Source: Parablautia sp. Marseille-Q6255 | GTDB taxonomy: Bacteria; Bacillota; Clostridia; Lachnospirales; Lachnospiraceae | Assembly (NCBI RefSeq): GCF_951230155.1 | Contig: NZ_CATNVD010000006.1 | Span: 1 to 64,000 of the forward strand | Direction of reading: 5' to 3' | DNA: 64,000 nt | Part shown: piece after piece, positions 10,971 to 19,238 of the stretch | Numbering within the stretch: the stretch's first letter is position 1 | Layout of the letters: each line of letters opens with the position of its first letter | Made by a program: the position numbers and the translations under genes | The notes under the pieces: model-generated | Databases searched by the model: none | The model's input: only the letters and a program-made list of their open reading frames with translations | Told to the model about the DNA's origin: nothing

Positions 10971-11021
10971 TTCAGGAGGCGCTCCCTGTTTTGATCCATT
11001 TTAGAGAGAAGGAAAAAGAGT

Positions 11022-12200
11022 ATGTTTAAGACATTGTTGATTAAGTACGGTGAGATCGCGATCAAAGGAAAAAACCGTCATCTGTTTGAGGATGCGCTTG
11101 TGCATCAGATCATACATGCACTTAAAAAGGTAGAAGGCGAATTTCATGTATATAAGATGCAGGGAAGGATCTATGTGGACTGCCTGTCTGCATATGATTT
11201 TGAAGAAACAGTCGGCGCGCTCAAATGCGTGTTTGGTATTGTCGGGATCTGTCCGGTCATGAAAGTCGAGGAGCGAGGCCTGGAGGCGCTTGGCGATGAT
11301 GTGATCGAGTTTTTGCAGAATGTCTATGATATTGACAGCCAGACCTTTAAGGTAGTGACGAGGCGCGCGCGCAAAAGCTACCCGATCGAGTCAATGGAGG
11401 TCAACTGCGAGCTGGGCGGCAGGATCCTTGAGGCATTTCCGGGCATGCGGGTAGATGTACATGAGCCGGAGATCATGCTGCATGTAGAGATCCGCGAAAA
11501 AATCTATATTTACTCCAAGATCATACCAGGACCAGGAGGGATGCCGGTCGGTACAAACGGAAAGGCAATGCTTCTGCTGTCCGGCGGGATAGACAGTCCG
11601 GTCGCAGGATATATGATCTGCAAGCGCGGCGTCAAGCTTGATGCAACGTATTTCCATGCGCCGCCCTATACAAGTGAGCGGGCAAAACAAAAAGTCGTAG
11701 ATCTGGCCAGACAGGTGGCAAAATATTCCGGCCCGATCAATCTGCATATCGTGAATTTCACCGATATCCAGCTCTACATTTATGACAAATGCCCGCATGA
11801 TGAGCTGACGATCATTATGCGCCGTTATATGATGAAGATCGCAGAGCATTTTGCGAAAGAAGCGGGAGATCTGGCGCTGATCACGGGAGAGAGTATTGGT
11901 CAGGTGGCAAGTCAGACAGTACAGAGCCTGGCAGCGACCAATGAGGTATGTACGATGCCGGTGTTCCGGCCGCTGATCGGCTTTGACAAGCAGGAGATCG
12001 TGGATGTGGCAGAGAAGATCGACACATATGAGACGTCGATCCTGCCGTATGAGGACTGCTGTACGATTTTCGTGGCGAAGCATCCGGTGACGAAGCCAAA
12101 TCTGAACGCCATTAAGCGTTCAGAACAGAAGCTGAGTGAAAAGATAGACGATCTGGTGCGCACGGCGATCGAGACGACAGAGAAGATCTGCATTGAGTAG
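11022..12200 (+). CDS. thiI: tRNA 4-thiouridine synthase ThiI
   Basis: ThiI adenylates U8 of tRNA and inserts sulfur; in some bacteria it also serves thiamine synthesis. The 392-residue protein has an N-terminal ferredoxin-like and THUMP region, then a PP-loop ATPase with LLLSGGIDSPVAGY. It ends without the rhodanese domain of the E. coli enzyme, so persulfide must come from another protein, in keeping with the NifS-like gene just upstream. An EDCCTIF cysteine pair lies near residue 347. The AGAGAAGGAAAAAG region supplies the ribosome site. Confidence 0.95.
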   Translation: MFKTLLIKYGEIAIKGKNRHLFEDALVHQIIHALKKVEGEFHVYKMQGRIYVDCLSAYDFEETVGALKCVFGIVGICPVMKVEERGLEALGDDVIEFLQNVYDIDSQTFKVVTRRARKSYPIESMEVNCELGGRILEAFPGMRVDVHEPEIMLHVEIREKIYIYSKIIPGPGGMPVGTNGKAMLLLSGGIDSPVAGYMICKRGVKLDATYFHAPPYTSERAKQKVVDLARQVAKYSGPINLHIVNFTDIQLYIYDKCPHDELTIIMRRYMMKIAEHFAKEAGDLALITGESIGQVASQTVQSLAATNEVCTMPVFRPLIGFDKQEIVDVAEKIDTYETSILPYEDCCTIFVAKHPVTKPNLNAIKRSEQKLSEKIDDLVRTAIETTEKICIE

Positions 12201-12203
12201 AGC

Positions 12204-12245
12204 AAAAAAATACAGCTTTGCCGGAACACCTGTCGGCAAAGCTGT
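12204..12245 (-). terminator. Terminator between convergent thiI and HPr-like genes
   Basis: A perfect 12-bp stem (12212-12223 with 12234-12245) has a 10-nt loop. On the minus strand it is followed by a run of seven T (seen as A at 12204-12210), so it is a strong rho-independent terminator for the HPr-like gene. On the plus strand, where it would end thiI transcription, it lacks a good T run. Confidence 0.85.
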
Positions 12246-12309
12246 GGTTTGGATCCGTATGCAGTATGTATGACATGCATGGAATATGCTGTTTTGCGCA
12301 CGTCTGCGT

Positions 12310-12540
12310 TCAGATCATGTACGGGGAGAGGATTTCCATGATCTCATCAATGTTGTCCTCTGCATGGATATTCAGATCAATTGCCTTGGAAAGATCGAGG
12401 CTGAAGATACCCATGATGGATTTTGCATCGATTACGTATCTTCCGGAGACGAGATCAAAATCATTGTTGAATTTTGTGATATCGTTCACAAAAGATTTTA
12501 CTTTATCAATTGAATTTAAAGAAATCTGAACTGTTTTCAT
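12310..12540 (-). CDS. HPr-family protein lacking the catalytic histidine
   Basis: The 76-residue protein has the length and fold pattern of HPr/Crh. The region around Ser46 of HPr is kept (GRYVIDAKSIMGIFSLDL, Ser at position 41), but the usual GIHARP loop with phosphorylatable His15 is replaced by SIDKVKSF. It therefore cannot pass phosphate in the PTS. Like Crh, it may be a target of HPr kinase and act in regulation, though even Crh-like function is inference. The ATG at MKTVQIS follows AGGAGG at 11 nt. It is a single gene with its own terminator. Confidence 0.8.
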   Translation of the reverse strand: MKTVQISLNSIDKVKSFVNDITKFNNDFDLVSGRYVIDAKSIMGIFSLDLSKAIDLNIHAEDNIDEIMEILSPYMI

Positions 12541-12716
12541 AATTATCATACCCTCCTGAGCGTTGTTTGGTTGTTTACAACACAATCTTAACGGTTAGGG
12601 AATCAAAAGTCAAGATGCAAACCGCCAAAGATCAGGTGGTTTGTTTCGTAATAAATGGCAGGCAGAGCACACGAACGCGCAGGCGGTGAGATTCAATTGT
12701 GAAATATGGAGGTTAC

Positions 12717-14033
12717 ATGAATAAAACAAGAAAGGCGGCGCTGCACAATCTGGGCTGCAAGGTAAACGCATATGAGACAGAGGCGATGCGCCAGATGCTG
12801 GAGGAAGCCGGCTACGAGATCGTACCTTTTGCGCCGGGAGCAGATGTTTACGTGATCAATACATGCACAGTGACCAATATAGCTGACCGGAAGTCCCGGC
12901 AGATGCTGCACAGGGCGAGAAAAATGAATCCACAGGCAGTGGTGGTGGCAGCCGGCTGCTATGTGCAGACCGCGCAGAACCCGGTGGAGGATGATCCGAT
13001 GATCGACATCGTGCTGGGAAATAACTGCAAAAAAGACCTGATCCGGGCGCTTGCTGAATTTGACGAGGCAAGAGGATCAGAGAAGATAGATATCAACCAC
13101 ACAAAGGAATATGAACAGCTCTTTGTTTCCAGAACACAGGAGCATACGCGTGCGTATATAAAGGTGCAGGATGGCTGCAATCAGTTCTGCAGCTACTGCA
13201 TTATCCCGTATGCGAGAGGACGTGTCAGGAGCCGGGCGATGGATGATGTGCAAAGGGAGGTACAGGCTCTTGCGTCAAATGGATGCCAGGAGGTCGTGCT
13301 GACCGGGATCCATCTGAGCTCCTACGGAACGGATCTGGGGACGTCGCTTCTGGAGCTGATCCAGATGGTGCATGAGACAGAAGGGATCAGCCGGATACGT
13401 CTGGGTTCTCTGGAACCCGGGATCATTACGGAAGCTTTTGCACAGACGCTTGCCGGACTGCCAAAGCTGTGTCCGCACTTCCATCTGTCTCTGCAAAGCG
13501 GCTGCACGCAGACACTGATCCGTATGAACCGCCGCTATACTGCAGATGAGTTCCGGGAAAAGTGCAGGATTTTGCGGTCCCATTTTACGGATCCGGCGAT
13601 CACGACAGATGTGATCGTAGGATTTCCGGGAGAGACACAGGAGGAGTTTGAGGAGACAAAAGCCTTTCTCGAGGAGCTGTGCCTGTATGAGACGCATATT
13701 TTTAAGTATTCAAAGCGGCACGGTACACGTGCGGCAGCTATGCCGGATCAGATTGCAGAGCAGATAAAGAGTGAGCGCAGTGAATCTCTGATCGCGCTTG
13801 GGGAGGAGAACCGGCGCAGGTTTGAGCAGCTTCACGCAGGCAGGCAAAAAGAAGTGCTTTTCGAGGAAAAGCAGCAGATAAATGGAGCGCAGTACTTTAT
13901 CGGATATACGAAGGAATATATGAAGGCCGCTGTTCCGGCAGATGAGGATTACGAAAATGTACGGCTCTTTGGCCGCCTTGGCAGGGAGATCGACGCACAC
14001 GTATTTTTGCTGGAACGCGAAAGCGAAGGATGA
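12717..14033 (+). CDS. mtaB: tRNA t6A37 methylthiotransferase MtaB
   Basis: MtaB is a radical-SAM enzyme that converts t6A37 to ms2t6A37 in tRNAs reading ANN codons. The 438-residue protein has the UPF0004 domain with HNLGCKVNAYETEAM and further cysteines (INTCTVT, AAGCYVQ) for the auxiliary cluster. The radical-SAM motif is GCNQFCSYC, and a TRAM-like C-terminus follows. The Cys pattern and NLGCKVN start place it with MtaB more than MiaB or RimO. The ATG follows GGAGG at 4 nt; an upstream GTG in frame is less likely. Confidence 0.93.
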   Translation: MNKTRKAALHNLGCKVNAYETEAMRQMLEEAGYEIVPFAPGADVYVINTCTVTNIADRKSRQMLHRARKMNPQAVVVAAGCYVQTAQNPVEDDPMIDIVLGNNCKKDLIRALAEFDEARGSEKIDINHTKEYEQLFVSRTQEHTRAYIKVQDGCNQFCSYCIIPYARGRVRSRAMDDVQREVQALASNGCQEVVLTGIHLSSYGTDLGTSLLELIQMVHETEGISRIRLGSLEPGIITEAFAQTLAGLPKLCPHFHLSLQSGCTQTLIRMNRRYTADEFREKCRILRSHFTDPAITTDVIVGFPGETQEEFEETKAFLEELCLYETHIFKYSKRHGTRAAAMPDQIAEQIKSERSESLIALGEENRRRFEQLHAGRQKEVLFEEKQQINGAQYFIGYTKEYMKAAVPADEDYENVRLFGRLGREIDAHVFLLERESEG

Positions 14034-14073
14034 TGGCAGTAAATATATGTCGGAAACGATTGTCCGAAAAAGA

Positions 14074-14102
14074 TTGCAATATGTTGGGAGTTATATTAGA
14101 AT
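14074..14102 (+). promoter_or_regulatory. Promoter of the ireB-ruvX-DUF1292 operon
   Basis: TTGCAA (14074-14079), a 17-bp spacer and TAGAAT (14097-14102) stand about 40 bp before the IreB start, in the gap after mtaB. Confidence 0.6.
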
Positions 14103-14144
14103 AGGTTTACAAGAAGATACGGTAGATATAAGGACGTGAGAAGT

Positions 14145-14411
14145 ATGGCAGACATTAATAACACACAGTATTTTAATTTTAATACAGATCCGGAGGTTCG
14201 TGTAAAGCTGGTGCTTGACGTTGTGTACAATGCAATGGCAGAGAAAGGCTACAATCCGGTCAACCAGATCGTGGGATACATTATGTCCGGTGATCCGACA
14301 TATATCACGAGTCATAAGAATGCGCGCAGTATGATTATGAAGGTGGAGCGTGATGAGCTGGTAGAGGAGCTGCTCCGGGAATACATCAAGAATAAATCAT
14401 GGCAGCAGTGA
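14145..14411 (+). CDS. ireB: IreB family regulatory phosphoprotein (UPF0297)
   Basis: The 88-residue protein matches the small UPF0297 family in length and sequence ([40 protein letters not shown]). In Enterococcus IreB is phosphorylated by the PASTA kinase IreK and modulates cephalosporin resistance. The ATG is preferred over a GTG nine bases earlier because it begins with the conserved MADINNTQ. The gene runs into ruvX with a 13-bp overlap, in the order known from Bacillus (yrzL-yrrK-yrzB). Confidence 0.92.
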   Translation: MADINNTQYFNFNTDPEVRVKLVLDVVYNAMAEKGYNPVNQIVGYIMSGDPTYITSHKNARSMIMKVERDELVEELLREYIKNKSWQQ

Positions 14412-14854
14412 CACAGAAGATCCGCATTATGGGACTTGATTTCGGCTCTAAGACAGTGGGGGTAGCGGTGAGCGACCCTCTGGGACTTACTGCGCAGGGC
14501 GTAGAGATCATCAGGCGTACATCAGAAAATAAGCTTCGCAGGACACTTGCCAGGATCGAGGAGCTTGTGAAGGAATACGAGGTGACCTGTATTGTTTTAG
14601 GTTACCCGAAAAACATGAATAATACGGTCGGAGAGCGGGCGGAAAAATCGCTGGCGTTTAAAGAGATGCTGGAAAGAAGGACGGGTCTTCCTGTCATCAT
14701 GTGGGACGAGCGTCTGACTACGGTGGCAGCGAACCGTACGCTGATAGAGAGCGGAGTTCGCCGGGAGGACCGCAAAGAATACGTAGATATGATAGCGGCT
14801 GTATATATCCTGCAGGGATATCTGGACAGCCGGGCGAGGACAGAACATGAATAA
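14399..14854 (+). CDS. ruvX: YqgF/RuvX-type putative Holliday junction resolvase
   Basis: The 151-residue RNase H-fold protein carries the family motifs [16 protein letters not shown] (first catalytic Asp), [15 protein letters not shown] and WDERLTT. In E. coli YqgF is needed for 5' processing of pre-16S rRNA; a junction-resolvase role is only predicted. The start lies inside ireB and the stop overlaps the start of the next gene by 8 bp, so the three small genes are translationally coupled. Confidence 0.92.
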   Translation: MAAVTQKIRIMGLDFGSKTVGVAVSDPLGLTAQGVEIIRRTSENKLRRTLARIEELVKEYEVTCIVLGYPKNMNNTVGERAEKSLAFKEMLERRTGLPVIMWDERLTTVAANRTLIESGVRREDRKEYVDMIAAVYILQGYLDSRARTEHE

Positions 14855-15110
14855 GAAGATCGAATTTACCCCGGTCGGAGAAACAGAAACGGTCGGGTTC
14901 TTTGTATTGGAAGAAACAAGGATCGCGGGAGTCTCTTATCTCCTTGTGACAGAGTCGCAGGAAGATGAGGCGGAGGCGTATATTTTAAAAGATACATCAG
15001 AAGACGGAGACGCTGAGGCAAGCTATGTGTTTGTAGAAGATGACGGGGAGCTGGAAGCGGTGTCCAGGATTTTTGCAGAGCTTTTAGAGGACGTGGATAT
15101 TGAGCTCTGA
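14847..15110 (+). CDS. DUF1292 (YrzB-like) acidic small protein
   Basis: The 87-residue acidic protein has the DUF1292 pattern: an N-terminal beta-rich segment ([20 protein letters not shown]), YLLVTE, and an acidic end with [14 protein letters not shown]. Its function is unknown. It follows ireB and ruvX in nearly all Firmicutes that have them, and here overlaps ruvX by 8 bp. Confidence 0.88.
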   Translation: MNKKIEFTPVGETETVGFFVLEETRIAGVSYLLVTESQEDEAEAYILKDTSEDGDAEASYVFVEDDGELEAVSRIFAELLEDVDIEL

Positions 15111-15196
15111 GGAAATAGCAAAAGAAAAATAAAAACAGGATTTAACTTAGTTTAACGAAATGCAGGTGTATTCCGTTATTGGTATGGAGGTGCAGA

Positions 15197-16870
15197 TTGA
15201 AGAAAAAAGTAACTAGTACAGAAAATCTGAAGGTGATACCGATCGGAGGACTTGGCCTGATCGGTATGAATATGACGGCATTTGAATTCAACAACAGCAT
15301 TGTAGTGGTAGACTGCGGTCTGGCGTTTCCGGAGGACGATATGCTTGGCATTGATCTCGTGATCCCGGACGTGACCTATTTAAAGGAAAATATTGACCGG
15401 GTGAAGGGAATCGTATTCACACATGGGCATGAGGACCACATCGGTGCGCTTCCCTATATTTTGAAGGAAATGAACGTGCCGCTGTATGCGACAAAGCTGA
15501 CGATGGGACTGATCGAGCGCAAGCTGACGGAGCATAATCTGATGCGTTCGACAAAGCGCAAGGTCGTAAAGCCGGGGCAGTCGATCAATCTGGGTGAATT
15601 CCGTATTGAATTTATCAAGACAAACCACAGTATCCAGGATGCAGTCGCTCTGGCGATATATTCTCCGGCAGGGATTGTCGTGCACACAGGAGACTTTAAG
15701 GTGGATTACACGCCGGTATTCGGCGATGCGATCGATCTGCAGCGCTTTGCAGAGATCGGGAAAAAGGGCGTGCTGGCTCTGATGTGCGACAGTACAAATG
15801 CCGAGCGTCCGGGCTTTACAGCTTCCGAGCGTACCGTCGGACGGACTTTCGACCATCTTTTTGATGAAAACAGCAACAGGCGTATTATCATTGCGACCTT
15901 TGCTTCGAATGTGGACCGTGTGCAGCAGATCATCAATTCGGCCTACAAGCATGGACGTAAGGTAGTCGTAGAGGGACGGAGCATGGTCAATATCATCCAG
16001 ACTGCGTCAGAGCTGGGCTATCTGAACATCCCGGACAATACGCTGATCGAGCTGGAGCAGATGAAGAATTACCCGGATGAGCAGATGGTGCTGATCACGA
16101 CGGGAAGCCAGGGCGAGTCTATGGCGGCGCTTTCCCGCATGGCGGCAAATATGCATAAAAAGATCTCCATCAAGCCCGGAGATACGGTCATCTTCAGTTC
16201 CAACCCGATCCCGGGAAATGAAAAGGCAGTATCCAAGGTGATCAACGAACTGTCCATGAAGGGGGCAAATGTTATTTTCCAGAATGCCCATACATCAGGA
16301 CATGCCTGCCAGGAGGAGATCAAGCTGATGTATTCTCTGGTAAAGCCGAAGTATGCAGTTCCGGTGCACGGGGAATATCGTCATCTCAAGGCGCAGGCAG
16401 AGCTGGCACAGGGGCTTGGCATTGCAAAGGATCATATTCATATCCTGAAGGCCGGCGATGTGCTGGAAATGAACGAGGATATGGCGAAGGTGACAGGACA
16501 CGTCCAGACAGGGACGATCCTTGTGGACGGTCTTGGCGTAGGCGACGTCGGAAATATCGTACTGCGGGACAGACAGCATCTGGCAGAGGACGGTATTGTC
16601 ATCGCAGTGCTTACGCTGGAGAAGTATACCGGACATATTCTGGCGGGACCGGATATTGTTTCAAGAGGCTTTGTTTATGTGCGTGAGGCAGAGGATCTGA
16701 TGGATGAGGCGCGCAACTGTGTGGAGGATGCCATGGCTTACTGCAATGCCCACCACATCACAGACTGGTCTAAGATCAAAAATTCCATACGGGATTCGCT
16801 CAGCGACTTTCTGTGGAAGCGTACCAAGCGCCGTCCGATGATCCTGCCGATCATTATGGAAGTTGAGTAA
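15197..16870 (+). CDS. rnj: Ribonuclease J
   Basis: RNase J combines 5'-3' exonuclease and endonuclease activity in mRNA decay and rRNA maturation. The 557-residue protein has the metallo-beta-lactamase signature THGHEDHIGALPYI, a beta-CASP domain (CDSTNAERPGFTASE, VVVEGRSM, VHGEYRHLKAQAELA) and the C-terminal dimerisation domain ending in RRPMILPIIMEVE. The TTG start is chosen because GGAGG stands exactly 6 bp before it and family members begin at this point. RNase J interrupts the gene order known from Bacillus between DUF1292 and the TrmR/TrhP genes. Confidence 0.95.
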   Translation: MKKKVTSTENLKVIPIGGLGLIGMNMTAFEFNNSIVVVDCGLAFPEDDMLGIDLVIPDVTYLKENIDRVKGIVFTHGHEDHIGALPYILKEMNVPLYATKLTMGLIERKLTEHNLMRSTKRKVVKPGQSINLGEFRIEFIKTNHSIQDAVALAIYSPAGIVVHTGDFKVDYTPVFGDAIDLQRFAEIGKKGVLALMCDSTNAERPGFTASERTVGRTFDHLFDENSNRRIIIATFASNVDRVQQIINSAYKHGRKVVVEGRSMVNIIQTASELGYLNIPDNTLIELEQMKNYPDEQMVLITTGSQGESMAALSRMAANMHKKISIKPGDTVIFSSNPIPGNEKAVSKVINELSMKGANVIFQNAHTSGHACQEEIKLMYSLVKPKYAVPVHGEYRHLKAQAELAQGLGIAKDHIHILKAGDVLEMNEDMAKVTGHVQTGTILVDGLGVGDVGNIVLRDRQHLAEDGIVIAVLTLEKYTGHILAGPDIVSRGFVYVREAEDLMDEARNCVEDAMAYCNAHHITDWSKIKNSIRDSLSDFLWKRTKRRPMILPIIMEVE

Positions 16871-16874
16871 GGGT

Positions 16875-17231
16875 ATGGACAGAGTAGAGCAGTGTACGCA
16901 AGAGCTGATCCGGGCGATACAGCAAAGCAGCGAGTATACAGGCTTTTGTGCGGCGCGCGAGAAGCTTCGCACAGAGCCGCAGCTGCGCAGGGAGGTAAAT
17001 GAGTTTCGACTGGGCGTCTTTGCAGTACAGAATTCGCAGGAGCCGATAGACCAGTATGAGGAACAGCAAAGACTGTGCCGGGAGGGAGAAAAATTCAAAA
17101 AAAATCCTCTTGTATATGAATTCCTCCATACGGAGCTGGCTGTCTGCCGTCTGCTGCAAAAGACGGCGGTTGATATTATAAAAGCAGTCGATCTGGATAT
17201 TGACGAGATCGCAGAGAGGATTGGTTTGTAG
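16875..17231 (+). CDS. YlbF/YmcA family regulator
   Basis: The 118-residue all-helical protein fits the YlbF family (LIRAIQQSSEYTGFCAAREKL, FRLGVFAVQN, LVYEFLHTELAVCRLLQKT). In Bacillus YlbF forms a complex with YmcA and YaaT that directs RNase Y processing of operon mRNAs and affects sporulation and competence. Its start is 4 bp after the end of the RNase J gene, so the two are likely co-expressed. Both the ATG and an in-frame TTG 12 bp upstream lack a well-spaced ribosome site; translational coupling to rnj is probable. Confidence 0.85.
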   Translation: MDRVEQCTQELIRAIQQSSEYTGFCAAREKLRTEPQLRREVNEFRLGVFAVQNSQEPIDQYEEQQRLCREGEKFKKNPLVYEFLHTELAVCRLLQKTAVDIIKAVDLDIDEIAERIGL

Positions 17232-17232
17232 A

Positions 17233-17952
17233 ATGATCATTCAGGAGAGAATGGCAGTTTACCTGAATTCACTGGATCGTGGAAACGGCAGCTTTCTTGA
17301 CGGGCTGGAGCAGGAAGCGCTTGCAGACGGCGTTCCGCTCATCCGGCAGAGTATGCAGAGCTTTTTGAAAACACTGCTGGCGATCCACAGACCGAAGCGG
17401 ATCCTTGAGGTCGGGACGGCAGTGGGGTTTTCTGCGATCCTTATGGCTCAGAACACAGATGCGGACTGCGAGATCACGACAATAGAAAAATACGAAAAGC
17501 GGATCCCGCAGGCAAGGAAGAATTTTGCAGCATCCGGTATGGAGGGACGCATTACTCTGATAGAGGGGGACGCGCTGGAGGTGATGAAGGAGCTTTCCGG
17601 AACGTATGACATGATCTTCATGGATGCGGCGAAGGGACAGTATATTCATTTTCTTCCTGAGGCGCTTCGCCTGCTGAGGACTGGCGGCGTGCTGGTTTCT
17701 GACAATGTACTGCAGGACGGGGATATTATTGAGTCGCACTATGCTGTGGAACGCCGCAACCGTACGATCTACAAACGGATGCGGGAATATCTGTACGTAT
17801 TAAAGCACACAGAAGGGCTCCTGACTTCGATCCTTCCGGTCGGAGACGGGGCGGCCGTCACTGTAAAACAGGCAGAAGAGATCCGTTTTGAAAGCAGAGG
17901 AAAGGAAACGTATGAGACACCCGGAATTATTGATACCGGCGAGCAGCCTTGA
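17233..17952 (+). CDS. trmR: O-methyltransferase, likely TrmR (tRNA 5-hydroxyuridine methyltransferase)
   Basis: The 239-residue class I methyltransferase of the COMT type has motif I ILEVGTAVGFSAILM, an acidic SAM-binding ITTIEKYEKR and the metal-site region MIFMDAAKGQYIHF. The next gene is a U32-family protein. In Bacillus YrrM (TrmR) methylates ho5U34 to mo5U34, with the hydroxyl added by the U32 proteins YrrN/YrrO. Same neighbours and size support TrmR. The ATG follows the YlbF stop by 1 bp, and the end overlaps the U32 gene by 41 bp. Confidence 0.85.
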   Translation: MIIQERMAVYLNSLDRGNGSFLDGLEQEALADGVPLIRQSMQSFLKTLLAIHRPKRILEVGTAVGFSAILMAQNTDADCEITTIEKYEKRIPQARKNFAASGMEGRITLIEGDALEVMKELSGTYDMIFMDAAKGQYIHFLPEALRLLRTGGVLVSDNVLQDGDIIESHYAVERRNRTIYKRMREYLYVLKHTEGLLTSILPVGDGAAVTVKQAEEIRFESRGKETYETPGIIDTGEQP

Positions 17953-19153
17953 GGTGCTCAGGACAGCCGTGATATTTGGAGCAGATGCTGTTTATATCGG
18001 CGGCGAAGCATTTGGGCTGCGCGCAAAAGCAAAAAACTTTTCAATGGAAGAGATGGCACAGGGCATACGGTTTGCGCATGAGCATGGCGTAAAGGTTTAT
18101 GTGACCGCGAATATCCTTGCGCATAACAGCGATCTGGATGGAGTGCGGGCGTATTTCGAAGAGCTTCGAGGGATGGATCCGCAGCCGGATGCGCTGATCA
18201 TTGCAGATCCGGGCGTGTTTATGATCGCAAAGGAGGTCTGCCCGGAGATCGAGCGCCATATCAGTACACAGGCAAATAATACAAACCTTGCTACCTACCG
18301 TTTCTGGTGGGAGCTTGGGGCGAAGCGGGTCGTTTCCGCCCGGGAGCTGTCTCTTGCCGAGATCCGAGAGATCCGTGACAGTATTCCGGCTGACATGGAA
18401 ATTGAAAGCTTTGTACATGGAGCTATGTGTATTTCCTATTCCGGGAGGTGTCTGCTGAGTAATTATTTTACCGGCAGAGATGCAAACCGGGGCGCGTGTA
18501 CGCATCCGTGCCGCTGGAAATATGCGGTTGTTGAGGAAACACGGCCGGGAGAGTATATGCCGGTCGAGGAGAACGAGCGAGGGACTTATATTTTTAATTC
18601 CAGGGATCTTTGCATGATCGAGCATATCCCTGATCTGATCGCAGCCGGCATCGACAGTCTGAAGGTAGAAGGGCGTATGAAAACGGCGCTCTATGTTGCG
18701 ACAGTAGCGAGGACCTATCGAAAAGCGCTCGACGATTATCAAAGAGATCCGGGGCAGTATCAGGAGCATATGGAATGGTACCGCGATCAGATCTCAAACT
18801 GTACCTACCGTCAGTTCACCACGGGATTTTTCTATGGGAAGCCGAACGAAGAGTCTCAGATATACGACAGCAACACCTATGTAAAGGAATATACCTATCT
18901 GGGTACGGTCGGCGAGACGCGCGAGGATGGCTTTTGCTGTATCGAGCAGCGGAACAAATTTTCCGTTGGAGAGAAAATTGAGATTATGAAGCCAGACGGC
19001 AGGGATCTTCTTGTCCAGGTCGCAGCGATCTGTGATGAAGAGGGAAATGCGATGGAGAGCGCGCCGCATCCAAAGCAGAAGCTCTGGGTCGATCTCCAGG
19101 GGCAGGCGCAGAGGTATGATATACTCAGAAGGCAGGAACCAAAAAGCCATTAA
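17912..19153 (+). CDS. trhP: Peptidase U32 family protein, likely TrhP (tRNA hydroxylation protein)
   Basis: The 413-residue protein carries the U32 signature FVHGAMCISYSGRCLLS followed by NRGACTHPCRWKY, whose cysteines probably hold an Fe-S cluster. A C-terminal beta domain follows. E. coli YegQ (TrhP) and Bacillus YrrN/YrrO make 5-hydroxyuridine at tRNA position 34 using prephenate. The overlapping TrmR-type methyltransferase supports that role rather than proteolysis. Bacillus has two U32 genes here while only one is present in this window. The ATG follows AAAGGA at 5 bp. Confidence 0.88.
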   Translation: MRHPELLIPASSLEVLRTAVIFGADAVYIGGEAFGLRAKAKNFSMEEMAQGIRFAHEHGVKVYVTANILAHNSDLDGVRAYFEELRGMDPQPDALIIADPGVFMIAKEVCPEIERHISTQANNTNLATYRFWWELGAKRVVSARELSLAEIREIRDSIPADMEIESFVHGAMCISYSGRCLLSNYFTGRDANRGACTHPCRWKYAVVEETRPGEYMPVEENERGTYIFNSRDLCMIEHIPDLIAAGIDSLKVEGRMKTALYVATVARTYRKALDDYQRDPGQYQEHMEWYRDQISNCTYRQFTTGFFYGKPNEESQIYDSNTYVKEYTYLGTVGETREDGFCCIEQRNKFSVGEKIEIMKPDGRDLLVQVAAICDEEGNAMESAPHPKQKLWVDLQGQAQRYDILRRQEPKSH

Positions 19154-19169
19154 TACAGAAATAAAAAGA

Positions 19170-19237
19170 GACTGCGAAAAATCTCCGAATCTCCGATCAT
19201 CATTGATTGGGTTCTGTGATTTTTCACAGTCTTTTTT
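19170..19237. terminator. Terminator between trhP and a convergent secreted-protein gene
   Basis: GACTGCGAAAAATC (19170-19183) pairs with GATTTTTCACAGTC (19218-19231), followed by six T. A run of A precedes the left arm (19164-19168), so it could also stop transcription from the minus strand. It ends the long operon from ireB to trhP. Confidence 0.8.
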
Positions 19238-19238
19238 G

